The position numbers and the translations under genes were made by a program. Shown here one piece after another: positions 9,348-18,634 of a stretch of DNA of 64,000 bases. The stretch is from Arthrobacter sp. CDRTa11. Its GTDB lineage: Bacteria > Actinomycetota > Actinomycetes > Actinomycetales > Micrococcaceae. The DNA lies in contig NZ_CP044532.1 of the NCBI RefSeq assembly GCF_026427775.1, positions 3,286,001 through 3,350,000 on the forward strand, in the 5' to 3' direction. The notes under the pieces were generated by a model. The model was given only the letters and a program-made list of their open reading frames with translations, had not been told where the DNA came from and ran no database searches. Position 1 is the stretch's first letter; each line of letters opens with the position of its first letter.

Positions 9348-10808
9348 CTAGGCTGCGTTGGTGCGGGTGGCGGCGGATTCCGGGGCGGGATCAAGATCCG
9401 AGGGAGAGCTCAGCGTGCCGCGGACAGCTGTGGCTGCTGCCACCACCGGAGAGACGAGGTGGGTGCGGCCGCCCTTGCCCTGGCGCCCTTCGAAGTTGCG
9501 GTTGGAGGTGGACGCGCAGCGCTCGCCCACTTCAAGCTGGTCCGGGTTCATGCCAAGGCACATGGAGCACCCGGCGAAACGCCATTCGGCGCCGAAGTCC
9601 TTGAAGACCTTGTCCAGGCCTTCAGCTTCGGCTTCGAGCCGCACACGGGCCGAACCGGGTACCACCAGCATCCGGATGTTCGGGTCCTTCTGCCGTCCGC
9701 GGACGATGTCCGCGGCTGCGCGGAGGTCCTCCATACGAGAGTTCGTGCAGGAGCCCAGGAACACGGTGTCCACCCGGATGTCCTTCATGGGCGTTCCGGC
9801 TTCCAGGCCCATGTACTGAAGGGCACGTTCTGCGGCGGCCTTGGCGTTTTCGTCACCGAAGTCCTCGGGCGAGGGAACCTTCGAGGAGAGCGAAACACCC
9901 TGTCCGGGGTTGGTCCCCCACGTCACGAACGGCTCCAGGGTGTCGGCGTCGAGCTCCACCTCAACGTCAAACGTTGCGTCGTCGTCGGTCCGCAGCGTGT
10001 TCCAGTACTCGACGGCGGCGTCCCACTCTGCGCCCTGGGGCGCGTGCGGGCGGCCAAACATGTAATCGTAGGTGGTCTGGTCCGGCGCGACCAGGCCAGC
10101 ACGGGCGCCGGCCTCGATGGACATGTTGCAGATGGTCATCCGGGCTTCCATGGACAGCGAACGGATGGCAGAACCGCGGTACTCCAGGACGTAGCCCTGG
10201 CCCCCGCCGGTGCCGATCTTGGCAATCACGGCCAGGATGATGTCCTTGGCACTGACACCGGGGCGCAGCGTGCCTTCGACGTTGATTGCCATGGTCTTGA
10301 ACGGCTTGAGGGACAGGGTCTGCGTGGCCATGACGTGCTCAACTTCGGAGGTGCCAATTCCCATGGCCAGCGCCCCGAAGGCGCCATGCGTGGACGTGTG
10401 CGAATCACCGCAGACAACTGTCATGCCGGGCTGCGTCAGGCCGAGCTGCGGGCCGACCACGTGCACAATCCCCTGCTCGGCATCGCCGAGCGAGTGCAGC
10501 CGGACGCCAAACTCCGCGCAGTTGTTGCGCAGGGTCTGGATCTGGGTGCGGCTGGTCAGGTCGGCAATGGGCTTGTCGATGTCCAGGGTGGGCGTGTTGT
10601 GGTCCTCGGTGGCGATGGTCAGGTCCGGGCGCCGCAGCTTCCGGCCGGCCAGGCGCAGGCCTTCAAATGCCTGCGGTGACGTGACCTCGTGAACCAGGTG
10701 CAGGTCGATGAAGAGGAGGTCTGGCTGGGCGTTGGCTCCTTCGCCGTCGCCTTTACGCACCACATGTGCGTCCCAGACTTTCTCGGCCAGTGTCTTTGCC
10801 ACGGCCAT
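9348..10808 (-). CDS. leuC: 3-isopropylmalate dehydratase large subunit
   Basis: Catalytic subunit of the aconitase-type isopropylmalate isomerase. Three [4Fe-4S] ligands are visible: [11 protein letters not shown] and the CSMC pair in [13 protein letters not shown]. Other signatures are [21 protein letters not shown] and [22 protein letters not shown]. At 486 residues it is full length. Transcription should come from the ltbR-leuC intergenic region, where a TCTCA-N5-TGAGA palindrome lies 88 bp upstream of the ATG. Confidence 0.97.
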   Translation of the reverse strand: MAVAKTLAEKVWDAHVVRKGDGEGANAQPDLLFIDLHLVHEVTSPQAFEGLRLAGRKLRRPDLTIATEDHNTPTLDIDKPIADLTSRTQIQTLRNNCAEFGVRLHSLGDAEQGIVHVVGPQLGLTQPGMTVVCGDSHTSTHGAFGALAMGIGTSEVEHVMATQTLSLKPFKTMAINVEGTLRPGVSAKDIILAVIAKIGTGGGQGYVLEYRGSAIRSLSMEARMTICNMSIEAGARAGLVAPDQTTYDYMFGRPHAPQGAEWDAAVEYWNTLRTDDDATFDVEVELDADTLEPFVTWGTNPGQGVSLSSKVPSPEDFGDENAKAAAERALQYMGLEAGTPMKDIRVDTVFLGSCTNSRMEDLRAAADIVRGRQKDPNIRMLVVPGSARVRLEAEAEGLDKVFKDFGAEWRFAGCSMCLGMNPDQLEVGERCASTSNRNFEGRQGKGGRTHLVSPVVAAATAVRGTLSSPSDLDPAPESAATRTNAA

Positions 10809-10890
10809 CTCCCTTCACTGCTGCTTGACTGCTGATTGACTGCTATTAACACTGAATCAGGACGGCTGTGGAATATGCCAGCCGAAACAT

Positions 10891-10925
10891 TTGCATCTCA
10901 GATATTGAGACGGCAATATCATTAC
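10891..10925 (+). promoter_or_regulatory. ltbR promoter with embedded IclR-type palindrome; leuC operator
   Basis: TTGCAT at 10891-10896 and CAATAT at 10914-10919 are separated by exactly 17 nt. The ltbR ATG follows after 6 nt, so the message is probably leaderless. The spacer is nearly filled by the perfect palindrome TCTCA-GATAT-TGAGA (10896-10910). A protein bound there would block ltbR transcription and also sit upstream of divergent leuC. The same palindrome occurs before ilvD and, degenerate, before leuB. Binding by LtbR is inferred. Confidence 0.6.
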
Positions 10926-11645
10926 ATGGACAATTCTAGTGGAGTCGGAGTCATTGATAAAGCGGCCCATGTGCTTGATGCACTTGAGGCAGGCCCCACC
11001 ACCCTGGCACAGCTGGTGGCGGCGACAGGGCTGGCCCGGCCAACCGTCCACAGGCTCGCCCTGGCCTTGGTCCATCACCGGCTGGTAAGCCGCGATATCC
11101 AGGGGCGTTTTGTGCTGGGCAGCAGGCTTGTCGAACTGGCATCCGCTGCCGGGGAGGACCGGCTGATCGCCTCCGCAGGTCCCGTCCTGATGCAGCTGCG
11201 GGACGCCACCGGGGAAAGCGCGCAAATCTTCCGCCGGCAGGGGGACTGGCGCGTGTGCGTCGCCTCGGCCGAACGTCCCATTGGCCTGCGTGACACCATC
11301 CCTGTTGGTACCCAGCTGTCCATGAAGGCAGGATCTGCCGCGCAGGTGCTCCTGGCCTGGGAAGACCATGACCGCCTCTTGGAAGGCCTTCAGTCCGCGC
11401 GCTTCACGCCTACTGTGCTGGCAGGAGTACGACGGCGGGGCTGGGGCCAGAGCCTTGGCGAGCGTGAGCCGGGGGTCGCTTCCGTGTCAGCGCCGGTCCG
11501 CGGGCCCTCCGGCCGCGTGATCGCTGCAGTATCCATTTCCGGCCCCATCGAGCGCCTGACCCGCCAGCCGGGCCGGCTGCACGCCGAAGTGGTCTGCAAC
11601 GCCGGCAGGATTCTTACCGAAGCCCTGCGCAAGAACAACGACTGA
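10926..11645 (+). CDS. ltbR: IclR-family transcriptional regulator, LtbR/NdgR type
   Basis: A 239-residue repressor-type regulator: winged HTH at residues 8-65 (VIDKAAHVLDALEAG, LARPTVHRLALALVHH) followed by the IclR ligand-binding domain (GTQLSMKAGSAAQVLLAW). Divergent placement from leuCD is the conserved actinobacterial context of LtbR (Corynebacterium) and NdgR (Streptomyces), which control leucine and related biosynthesis. The frame is open from 10836, but the conserved N-terminus MDNSSGVGVIDKA and a promoter 6 nt ahead favour this ATG. Autoregulation is likely because the palindrome lies inside its own promoter. Confidence 0.88.
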   Translation: MDNSSGVGVIDKAAHVLDALEAGPTTLAQLVAATGLARPTVHRLALALVHHRLVSRDIQGRFVLGSRLVELASAAGEDRLIASAGPVLMQLRDATGESAQIFRRQGDWRVCVASAERPIGLRDTIPVGTQLSMKAGSAAQVLLAWEDHDRLLEGLQSARFTPTVLAGVRRRGWGQSLGEREPGVASVSAPVRGPSGRVIAAVSISGPIERLTRQPGRLHAEVVCNAGRILTEALRKNND

Positions 11646-11734
11646 CCGCGTACCTTCGGCGCTCCCCGGTCCGGAGCATCCCCGGCACAGGCTGTTCCCG
11701 AAGCCAGGCTGTTCCCAAAGTTAGGCTGTTCCAT

Positions 11735-12274
11735 ATGAGCGGTTACGCAGTGTTTCTCCGTGGCATCAACGTGGGCGGAATCAACATCAGGATGGCAGAC
11801 CTGAGGGACGCCCTCACGTCCTGCGGGTTCGCGGACGTCAAGACCCTGCTCGCCAGCGGAAATGTGGTGCTCACCAGTGAGCAAGGCGCCGCCGCCGTCA
11901 AGCAGCAGATCGAGGAATGCCTTCGGACCTCGTTTGGCTACGACGCCTGGGTGGTAGTCCTGGCCGCCGGGCGGGTGGCCGAGCTGGTGGAGGCCTGCCC
12001 CTACCCGGAGGACGACAGGGAAACCCACACCTACATCACGCTGGCCTCCGACGCCGCCATGCTGGACGAGCTCGATGCCGCCGGCGCCGCCCTTGAGGGC
12101 TCGGAGCAGAAGCGGCTTGGACCGGAGGCCCTGGCCTGGCTCGCCCCCGCGGGCGGGACACTGGACAGCCCTTTCAGCAAGATATCGTCCAAGGCAAGAT
12201 TCAAGGCAACAACCACCACCCGCAACCTCAGGACACTGATCAAGGTCCGTGACGCGGCCGCCGCGCTCTCATAG
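11735..12274 (+). CDS. DUF1697 family protein
   Basis: A 179-residue soluble protein beginning MSGYAVFLRGINVGG and containing LLASGNVVLTSE, both hallmarks of DUF1697. The biochemical role of the family is unknown. It lies 89 bp after ltbR on the same strand and may be read through from it, although nothing links the two functionally. No signal peptide or membrane segment is seen. It converges with the GTPase pair, with a short tandem repeat in between. Confidence 0.85.
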   Translation: MSGYAVFLRGINVGGINIRMADLRDALTSCGFADVKTLLASGNVVLTSEQGAAAVKQQIEECLRTSFGYDAWVVVLAAGRVAELVEACPYPEDDRETHTYITLASDAAMLDELDAAGAALEGSEQKRLGPEALAWLAPAGGTLDSPFSKISSKARFKATTTTRNLRTLIKVRDAAAALS

Positions 12275-12275
12275 A

Positions 12276-12319
12276 GTGGTGCCGGCAAATAGTGGTGCCG
12301 GCAAATAGTGGTGCCGCGC
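12276..12319. repeat. 16-bp tandem repeat, about 2.7 copies
   Basis: The unit GTGGTGCCGGCAAATA occurs at 12276-12291 and 12292-12307, followed by a partial third copy that diverges after GTGGTGCCG. It fills the gap between the convergent DUF1697 and GTPase genes. It resembles replication slippage and no coding role is seen. Confidence 0.7.
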
Positions 12320-12337
12320 ATAATGTGCTGCCGCGGC

Positions 12338-13954
12338 TCACTTGCCGATGGCCGTCTTCAGCGCCGCGTTGAACGCCTTGAGCCGGCTGATCTCCACTTC
12401 CACGGGCTCCACCACCAGCTCCTGCGCTACGTCCGCCACGGCATTCCTGAGGCGCTTCCGGGCCTTCCCCGACCGTGCATTCGCTGCCGCCGCGGCAATA
12501 AACTTCCCGGTCACGGCCAGGAAGATGCCAAGGACCACACCGCCGGCAATCATCAGGGTGGGGATTGGCCACCCTTCCACGCGCGGGACCTCCGGGACCG
12601 GCATCTGGAAGTACCCCAGCGCGGCGAGCACTCCGAGCCAGCCGAGGCCGGCCAGGACAGTCAGCAGCGCCAGCCATTGGACAACGTTGAACACTCCCCA
12701 CCACCATGACTTCCTGGATGCCAGGAGGTCGGTGCCCGCGATGGCCTGGTCCAGGGCGTCCGGCAGCCGTTCCCTCCCCTCACGGGCTGCACCCCGGATA
12801 GCCGCACGCCAGGGGCCAGGGGCGCCCGCGCTGGCATGGTCTGCGAATTCACGGACTGCTGCATCGGTTCTGGCCCTTTCCGGGGCCCCTGCCGGTGGAA
12901 GGGAGGTCCGGCTCAATTCCGCCGGCGAGTCGCTGCGGAGGTTGAGCCGCCGCAGCGGATCGGGCCTGAACCGCGAGAGCCAGCGTGTCACAGGCCACCC
13001 GGTGCGGCGGGTGGATTCCAGCCGGTAGGAACGCGCCACGGCCCGCACCACGAGGGGCACATTGGCAGCTGTGGCCAGCTCATCGGTAAGGCGTGAGGTG
13101 GTGGCTGGCCTGACTCCTGCCGCTTCGCCGTCGCCGGACGCCTCCCGAAGCAGGCGGGCAGCCTTCCCCACATCGGCGGCCAGCCGCTGTGACAATGCCT
13201 GGCGCTGCAGCGCAACGTGCCGGATGGCGCTGCGCACCCTGGGCACGCCGGTACCGTGCAGTGCCGATGCGCCCAGGACCTGAACCGTTCCCAGCCCGTC
13301 CCGGGCCAGGATCCCCTTCAGGGATTCCAGGACCGGTCCCACGTCCTTTTCAGGCAGCCGGTCCACCTGGTTGAGCACCACCAGTGTCACGGCACCATGG
13401 GCGGCCAGGGGCGCCAGGAAGTCATTGTGGACGGCGGCGTCGGCGTACTTCTGCGGGTCAAGCACCCAGACCAGGACATCCACCAGGCCCACCATGCGCT
13501 GCACGATCTCACGGTTAGCCGCCCTGGTGGAATCGAAGTCCGGGAGGTCCAGCAGGATCAGTCCCGTGCCTTCGTCCGCGAATCCGTCAACGGGGGCGGC
13601 ATGGTGCCGGCTGCGGACTTCCAGCCAGTCCAGCAGCGGTTCGCTGCCCTCCACTCCCCAGACCCCTGCCAAAGGTTCCGATGTGGTGGGCCGCCGCGCC
13701 GCCGCCGTCGCGATTTCGGCGCCGCTGACGGCGTTGAACAGCGTTGACTTCCCGCTGCCTGTGGCACCGAAAAACCCCACCACCGTGTGGTCCGCGGACA
13801 GCGAACGCCGGGAACTGGCGCGTTCCAGGAGCTGGAGCACTTCCTCCAGCGGCTCATCCGGCAGCACCCCGTCCGCGAGTTGGCGGGCATCGTTCAGGGC
13901 ATCAAGCCGGCGGTCCAGCTGCAACGATTCGCGGGCATCACCGTGGCGGCTCAT
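12338..13954 (-). CDS. Membrane-associated GTPase, dynamin/Era-like (second of a pair)
   Basis: A 538-residue P-loop GTPase. G1 is GATGSGKST at residues 63-71, G3 is DLPDFDS, and G4 is NQVD within VTLVVLNQVDRLPEKD, so the nucleotide site looks intact. The N-terminal 50 residues are helical. After a charged middle region, two hydrophobic helices (about 415-450 and 468-492) and a basic C-terminus predict membrane attachment. Its ATG overlaps the upstream GTPase stop by 4 bp. Tandem membrane GTPases recall bacterial dynamin-like pairs such as DynA/DynB of Streptomyces, but this is a similarity of layout rather than proven orthology. Confidence 0.75.
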   Translation of the reverse strand: MSRHGDARESLQLDRRLDALNDARQLADGVLPDEPLEEVLQLLERASSRRSLSADHTVVGFFGATGSGKSTLFNAVSGAEIATAAARRPTTSEPLAGVWGVEGSEPLLDWLEVRSRHHAAPVDGFADEGTGLILLDLPDFDSTRAANREIVQRMVGLVDVLVWVLDPQKYADAAVHNDFLAPLAAHGAVTLVVLNQVDRLPEKDVGPVLESLKGILARDGLGTVQVLGASALHGTGVPRVRSAIRHVALQRQALSQRLAADVGKAARLLREASGDGEAAGVRPATTSRLTDELATAANVPLVVRAVARSYRLESTRRTGWPVTRWLSRFRPDPLRRLNLRSDSPAELSRTSLPPAGAPERARTDAAVREFADHASAGAPGPWRAAIRGAAREGRERLPDALDQAIAGTDLLASRKSWWWGVFNVVQWLALLTVLAGLGWLGVLAALGYFQMPVPEVPRVEGWPIPTLMIAGGVVLGIFLAVTGKFIAAAAANARSGKARKRLRNAVADVAQELVVEPVEVEISRLKAFNAALKTAIGK

Positions 13955-15735
13955 GCGTAGTCCGCCAGCTGTGCCAGGGCGGTGGAATGGCCTGTCAGCA
14001 CACGTGCAGCATCCGGGTCTGACTCCGGGAGCCTGTCAAGGAACTTCTGTTGCTCCACCCGGAGCAGCTGCTGGCAGCGGATGTGGAGGTCCTCGCGCGC
14101 CGTTTGGGCGAGCCTGCGGACGGCGTCCTCACCGAAGACGGCCTCCAGCAGCTTCTGGCCTACGACGGCGGTACCTCCAGCCACACCGATTTCCAGCCCG
14201 GTCAGGCCGGCCGTCATGGAGAACACCACAATCATCAGCGCGGCGCCCAGCCCGTTGATGCCGAAGGACAGCAACCTGGCCTGCGTCCGTTTGCCTTGGC
14301 CCTCGGTCCGGATCAGTTCCATCAGGCTGGCCTGCCAGGCCCTGATCTCTTCGGCGGTCCTGTCCGCAAATCCGGGACTCGTCCCGGAAAGGTCATCAGT
14401 TCCAAGCAGCTCCCGGCCGGCCGGGTCTGAACGCCATCGTTGGTCGGTCTGCTCCGCCGCGTTGGCTGCCTCGTCCAGGATGACGGCCTGCAGCCCTGTC
14501 TCAATGGCCACTTCGACCTGGACGGCGGGAGCAGGCTCACCCCGGAAGAAGGCTCCCACCCGGTCCCGGAAGCGGCCAATGTTCTGTTCCAGGTTCCGGA
14601 AAAACTCGCCGGTCCCCACGAAGTCCTGCCAGCGGGCAAGCACTTCCCCGCGAAGCAGGGCGCCGTCCTTGGTGGCGTCCAGGATGCGTGCGGCAGCATC
14701 CCGGTAGGCGCCCTGGGCGTCAGCCTCCAGGGTTGCCGCGGCGCGCTGCTGATCCTGCAGCGCTTCAGCCACCCCCGCCACGCGTCCCGCCAGTGCCCTG
14801 ACGGTTCCGTTGAGCGTCCTGCGGGCGATCTCAGAGCGGCGTGCCGCGTCAGCAGCGAGCTCCTGGAGCCAGCGTCGCAGCGGCTCCACTGCGTGCGGAG
14901 GCAGCATCCCCAGTGGATCGAGCTCCGTCTCCTGCACGATAAACAGTCCTGCTGCACCGAGGCCTTCCTTGTGCAGCAAAGCCAGGAGATCGGCACTCAC
15001 TTCAGCCTCAGCCTCGGGCGGAACCCGGTCCAGCACCACGGCCACCATGATGTCGCGCGAGGCCGCGTCCAGCAGGAGCCGCCAGGGAACGGCGTCGGCG
15101 TAGCGGTTGGCCGTTGTCACAAAAACCCAAAGGTCAGCGGCGGCCAGCAGCTGCCCGGCGAGCCTGCGGTTGTCGTCGGAGATGGAGTCGACGTCGGGAG
15201 CGTCCAGAACCGCTATGCCCTGCGGGACAGCGCGGTCCGCCACCAGCACCAGCGAGGATATTGCGGCGGCGTCCGGAGTCACTCCGGCGCGGCTGGCGGG
15301 CACAGGATCAGTGGCCAGCGTGCCCCTGATCCGACTGAGCGTGGGCAGGACGCGCTGATCTTCGAACCACGGCGCATCCGCAGGGTGGTGGAGCAGGATG
15401 GGCTGGCGGGTGGTTGGCCTGATGGCCCCTGAACGCGTGACCGGGTGGCCTACCAGCGCGTTGACGAGTGTCGATTTGCCTGCACCAGTGGAGCCTCCGA
15501 CGACGGCAAGCAGCGGTGCGTCCAGGCTGCGGTAACGCGGCAGGATGTAGTCGTCCAGCTGTGCGAGTGCATTCCGGGCCTCTTGCCGTGCCCGGCCGGC
15601 AGCCGGCAGGGCAAGCGGCAGGGAAACCTGCGACAGGTCCCGCCGTACGGCTTCCAGCAGCCCGAGGGCAGCCGCCGCCGGCTGGGCGGAGCCCTGGGCA
15701 GGAGCCCTGGCGGGAGGATGATCGTTGGAGCTCAC
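13951..15735 (-). CDS. Membrane-associated GTPase, dynamin-like (first of a pair)
   Basis: A 594-residue protein with G1 GGSTGAGKST at residues 80-89 and G3 DAPDVDS. The expected G4 (N/TKxD) is replaced by VVLDRVP, so guanine specificity may be weak or supplied differently. A long helical region follows, with a Gly/Ala-rich hydrophobic segment (LGAALMIVVFSMTAGLTG) around residues 475-510. The frame is open to 15894, but that would run into the tRNA-Glu terminator; the GTG at 15735 is the more reasonable start. It overlaps the second GTPase by ATGA, so the two products are probably made in fixed ratio and may form a heteromer. Confidence 0.72.
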   Translation of the reverse strand: MSSNDHPPARAPAQGSAQPAAAALGLLEAVRRDLSQVSLPLALPAAGRARQEARNALAQLDDYILPRYRSLDAPLLAVVGGSTGAGKSTLVNALVGHPVTRSGAIRPTTRQPILLHHPADAPWFEDQRVLPTLSRIRGTLATDPVPASRAGVTPDAAAISSLVLVADRAVPQGIAVLDAPDVDSISDDNRRLAGQLLAAADLWVFVTTANRYADAVPWRLLLDAASRDIMVAVVLDRVPPEAEAEVSADLLALLHKEGLGAAGLFIVQETELDPLGMLPPHAVEPLRRWLQELAADAARRSEIARRTLNGTVRALAGRVAGVAEALQDQQRAAATLEADAQGAYRDAAARILDATKDGALLRGEVLARWQDFVGTGEFFRNLEQNIGRFRDRVGAFFRGEPAPAVQVEVAIETGLQAVILDEAANAAEQTDQRWRSDPAGRELLGTDDLSGTSPGFADRTAEEIRAWQASLMELIRTEGQGKRTQARLLSFGINGLGAALMIVVFSMTAGLTGLEIGVAGGTAVVGQKLLEAVFGEDAVRRLAQTAREDLHIRCQQLLRVEQQKFLDRLPESDPDAARVLTGHSTALAQLADYA

Positions 15736-15849
15736 AGCATCATCATGCCAGTTCAGCAGCCTTTTGCGATGGCCCTGGGCCGACTCTCCGGTCAAGGGTT
15801 CAGGGTTAGCGGCCCCAGGTTCACCCGCGTGATTTAACAGCGTGGTTTC

Positions 15850-15890
15850 GGGAAAACGAAAACGGCCCCGGGCTGATGCCCGGGACCGTT
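15850..15890 (-). terminator. Rho-independent terminator of tRNA-Glu
   Basis: Downstream of tRNA-Glu on the minus strand, a GC-rich hairpin (15861-15890, stem CCCGGGC/GCCCGGG flanked by AACGG/CCGTT) is followed by a T-rich stretch. It starts 4 bp past the encoded CCA. Confidence 0.8.
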
Positions 15891-15894
15891 CCAT

Positions 15895-15970
15895 TGGTGA
15901 CCCCAGCGGGATTCGAACCCGCGTTACCGCCGTGAGAGGGCAGCGTACTAGGCCGCTATACGATGGGGCC
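15895..15970 (-). tRNA. tRNA-Glu (CTC), CCA encoded
   Basis: The minus strand folds into a cloverleaf: acceptor GGCCCCA pairs with TGGGGTC, the anticodon loop CTCTCAC gives anticodon CTC (reads GAG), and the T arm is GCGGG-TTCGAAT-CCCGC. The 73-nt body (15898-15970) is followed directly by CCA. Confidence 0.95.
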
Positions 15971-16033
15971 GCGTACTTCCAACCGGCGTTTCAGCCGGCC
16001 AGCCAAGTGAGTATTTCACACACCCGGCGAGTG

Positions 16034-16059
16034 TTTCAAATCGGCGAACCGATTGGAAA
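16034..16059 (-). terminator. Hairpin after tRNA-Gln
   Basis: AATCGG-CGAA-CCGATT with outer TTTC/GAAA pairing lies 38 bp past tRNA-Gln and before tRNA-Glu. There is no T run, so it may be a processing structure rather than a terminator. Confidence 0.35.
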
Positions 16060-16097
16060 CCCCTGATTTTGCCTGCATTCCTGCGTGTAAATCAGAG

Positions 16098-16169
16098 CTG
16101 GGATACCAGGACTCGAACCTAGAATGACGGTACCAGAAACCGTAGTGTTGCCAATTACACCATATCCCA
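16098..16169 (-). tRNA. tRNA-Gln (CTG), CCA not encoded
   Basis: The minus-strand cloverleaf has acceptor TGGGATA paired with TATCCCA, the anticodon stem-loop ACGGT-TTCTGGT-ACCGT giving CTG (reads CAG), and discriminator G. The bases after the discriminator are CTC, so CCA must be added after transcription. It lies 127 bp upstream of tRNA-Glu on the same strand. Confidence 0.95.
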
Positions 16170-16273
16170 ATGATACTTTCGGGCCGGATTTTCGGGCCTC
16201 AACCCGTGCTCCGTGCCCCTCAGCACGAGAAATTACTTTACCCGAGACTTGGGGCTCGCACAAATCGGGAGCG

Positions 16274-16303
16274 GCGGCTGCGCCTCTGGCAGCGCACAGC
16301 CGC
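16274..16303 (-). terminator. Hairpin after the gltX-HAD operon
   Basis: GCGGCTG and CAGCCGC, extended by partial GC pairing, form a stem immediately after the HAD gene stop. It lacks a T run, which is common for actinobacterial terminators. Confidence 0.45.
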
Positions 16304-17041
16304 TTAGCTCCTGATCTGCTCCAGCGACGAGATCATGTCTCCATCGAACCCCTGTGGCGGTTCGCCCACCCTGTTGAGCCAGACGCCCAGCAAACCTGCC
16401 GCCGTCGCCCCTTCGGCGTCGAGCAGCCGGTTGTCGCCGACAAAAAGCGTGTCCCCGGGTTCGGTCCCCAGGAGCCGCACGCCCTCGAGGTAGATCGCCG
16501 GCTGGGGCTTGGCTACACCGACAGTGTCCGTGCCGACGAGCCGCGTGATGCGTTCCAGGCCGGCGCCGTCCAGTTTTGCCCGCTGATAATCGTGCACATT
16601 GTTGCTCACGGCACCGTAGGGGATGCCTGCCTGATCAAGGAGATCAAGGAGCGGCTCAACGTCGTCAAAGGCCCTCACGTAGCCTGGCTGCAACCGGGCG
16701 TACGCGCTCACCCACTGGTGCGCTTCCTCACCGTCGGCGAGTTCCACGCCGAAATGCCCCAGCGCGGCCCGTCCACGCAGCAGCCGCTGGTCATTGAAGG
16801 TCAGCTCCCCCGCCAGGTACCTGTCGTAGTAGTGAGTGGTTTCATGGGTGAAGATCCTGCCGAACCTCGCCCATCCGGCCTGGTCCAGGCCGGGAAGGAG
16901 GTGTTCGCTGACCTCGCGCAGGGCGGTGGTCATGGAGTATTCAAGGTCAACCAGGGTGTCATCGATGTCGAAGAGGACTCCCCGGATGGTACCGAAGCGT
17001 GTCGCCAGGACTCCGTCGGCGGCTGGACTGGATGCGTTCAT
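16304..17041 (-). CDS. HAD-superfamily hydrolase
   Basis: A 245-residue cytosolic phosphatase-type protein. HAD motif I is VLFDIDDTLVD near residue 22, motif II is AVSNN, motif III lies in VGVAKPQP and motif IV in LFVGDNRLLDAEGA. The helical cap after motif I is the C1 type. The substrate cannot be read from the sequence. Its ATG shares one base with the gltX stop (TGATG), so it is translated from the gltX message; repair or phosphate-removal roles beside an aminoacyl-tRNA synthetase are only speculation. Confidence 0.85.
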   Translation of the reverse strand: MNASSPAADGVLATRFGTIRGVLFDIDDTLVDLEYSMTTALREVSEHLLPGLDQAGWARFGRIFTHETTHYYDRYLAGELTFNDQRLLRGRAALGHFGVELADGEEAHQWVSAYARLQPGYVRAFDDVEPLLDLLDQAGIPYGAVSNNVHDYQRAKLDGAGLERITRLVGTDTVGVAKPQPAIYLEGVRLLGTEPGDTLFVGDNRLLDAEGATAAGLLGVWLNRVGEPPQGFDGDMISSLEQIRS

Positions 17042-18576
17042 CAGCCGCGGAAGGAGCGGAGCCGGGTCAGGGACGGGTCCTTGCCCAGGATGACCATGGA
17101 TTCGAACAGCGGCGGGGAGATCCGGCGCCCTGAGACTGCTGTGCGGACGGGACCGAAGGCGAGCCGGGGCTTGATGCCGAGGTCCTCCACAAGTGCCTGC
17201 TTGAGGGCGGTCTGGATGTTTTCCGGCTCCCAGTCCTCGATGGGTTCCAGGGCGGCAATGGCGGCATCGAGGACCTCGGTGAGGTTCTCCGGCAGCCCCT
17301 TCCGGGCGTCGTCCGCGACGTCGATGGCGTCGTCGGCCTTGAACAGGAACGCGAGCATTTCCGGCGCTTCCCCCAGGAGCGCGATCCGCTCCTGGACCAG
17401 CGGAGCCGCCTCAGAGAGGATGTACTCTTCGCGGTCCGTCAGGGTCTCCCCCACCAGGCCCGCCGCGCGGAGATAGGGAACCAGGCGCGCCCGGAAATCC
17501 TCGGGGGCGAGCATACGGATGTGCGTGCCGTTGATGGCCTCGGCCTTCTTGATGTCAAAGCGGGCGGGATTGGCCAGCACGTCATGGACATCGAAGTTCT
17601 CGATGAGCTGGTCCACCGTAAAGATGTCTTCGTCGGCGGAGAGGCTCCAGCCGAGCAGCGACAGGTAGTTCAGCAGCCCTTCCGGGATAAAGCCCCGGTC
17701 ACGGAGCAGAAAGAGGTTGGACTGCGGATCGCGCTTGGACAACTTCTTGTTGCCTTCGCCCATAACGTACGGAAGGTGGCCAAAGACCGGCATGTAGCTG
17801 GCGAAGCCGATCTCCATCAGCGCGCGGATCAGGACGACCTGGCGCGGGGTGGAGGACAGCAGGTCTTCCCCGCGCAATACGTGGGTGATTCCCATCAGGG
17901 CGTCATCCACCGGGTTCACCAGGGTGTACAGCGGGGATCCGTCCGCCCGGACAATCACGTAGTCGGGGATGCTTCCGGCCTTGAAGGTAATTTCCCCGCG
18001 GACAACGTCGTCGAACGTGACATCCTCGTCAGGCATCCGCACGCGCAGCACCGGCTGCCGGCCCTCGGCCTTGAAGGCGGCCAGCTGCTCCGCAGTGAGT
18101 TCACGGTCAAAGTTGTCATAGCCCAGCTTGGGGTCCCGGCCTGCGGCCCGGTGCCTGGCCTCCACTTCCTCCGGGGAGGAATAGCACTCGTAGGCATAGC
18201 CTGCGTCCAGCAGCTTCGCGACGACGTCCTTGTACAGGTCCAGCCGCAGCGACTGGCGGTACGGTTCGTGCGGGCCGCCCACTTCGACGCCTTCTTCCCA
18301 GGTGATGCCGAGCCACTTCAGCGCCTCGAGCAGCTGCTGGTAGCTCTCCTCCGAGTCACGCGCCGCGTCCGTGTCCTCAATACGGAACACAAAGGTGCCC
18401 TTGGTGTGCTTGGCGTAGGCCCAATTGAAGAGGGCAGTACGGATCAGGCCAACGTGCGGGGTGCCTGTGGGCGACGGGCAGAACCGGACCCGGACAGGGG
18501 TATCGGCGGTAACTTCACCGGTGACTTCAGGGAGGGCGGAGCTGGAAACGGCGTCGGGCGCAGAAGGAGTAGTCAT
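17041..18576 (-). CDS. gltX: Glutamyl-tRNA synthetase
   Basis: Charges tRNA with glutamate. Class I signatures are present: [21 protein letters not shown] is the HIGH region, [11 protein letters not shown] follows it, and KKLSKRD is the KMSKS equivalent. The 511-residue length is typical. The frame is open upstream, but ATG 18576 with GGAG five bases before it begins the natural N-terminus [10 protein letters not shown]. The tRNA-Glu gene lies 1.1 kb downstream on the same strand. It is followed by the overlapping HAD gene. Confidence 0.96.
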   Translation of the reverse strand: MTTPSAPDAVSSSALPEVTGEVTADTPVRVRFCPSPTGTPHVGLIRTALFNWAYAKHTKGTFVFRIEDTDAARDSEESYQQLLEALKWLGITWEEGVEVGGPHEPYRQSLRLDLYKDVVAKLLDAGYAYECYSSPEEVEARHRAAGRDPKLGYDNFDRELTAEQLAAFKAEGRQPVLRVRMPDEDVTFDDVVRGEITFKAGSIPDYVIVRADGSPLYTLVNPVDDALMGITHVLRGEDLLSSTPRQVVLIRALMEIGFASYMPVFGHLPYVMGEGNKKLSKRDPQSNLFLLRDRGFIPEGLLNYLSLLGWSLSADEDIFTVDQLIENFDVHDVLANPARFDIKKAEAINGTHIRMLAPEDFRARLVPYLRAAGLVGETLTDREEYILSEAAPLVQERIALLGEAPEMLAFLFKADDAIDVADDARKGLPENLTEVLDAAIAALEPIEDWEPENIQTALKQALVEDLGIKPRLAFGPVRTAVSGRRISPPLFESMVILGKDPSLTRLRSFRG

Positions 18577-18634
18577 AGTGACTCCAACTTTACCGCCTGC
18601 CAGGCGGGCGGCCGGGCGCCCGAATCGGTGCAGC

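Noticed and set aside
9459..10679. 406-codon open frame on the plus strand
   Set aside because: Antisense to leuC, whose Fe-S cysteines are intact.
16036..16060. Possible riboswitch between the two tRNA genes
   Set aside because: Only a simple hairpin is present; no conserved aptamer elements.
16124..17476. 450-codon open frame on the plus strand
   Set aside because: It lies antisense to the tRNA-Gln end, the HAD gene and part of gltX and has no recognisable domain.
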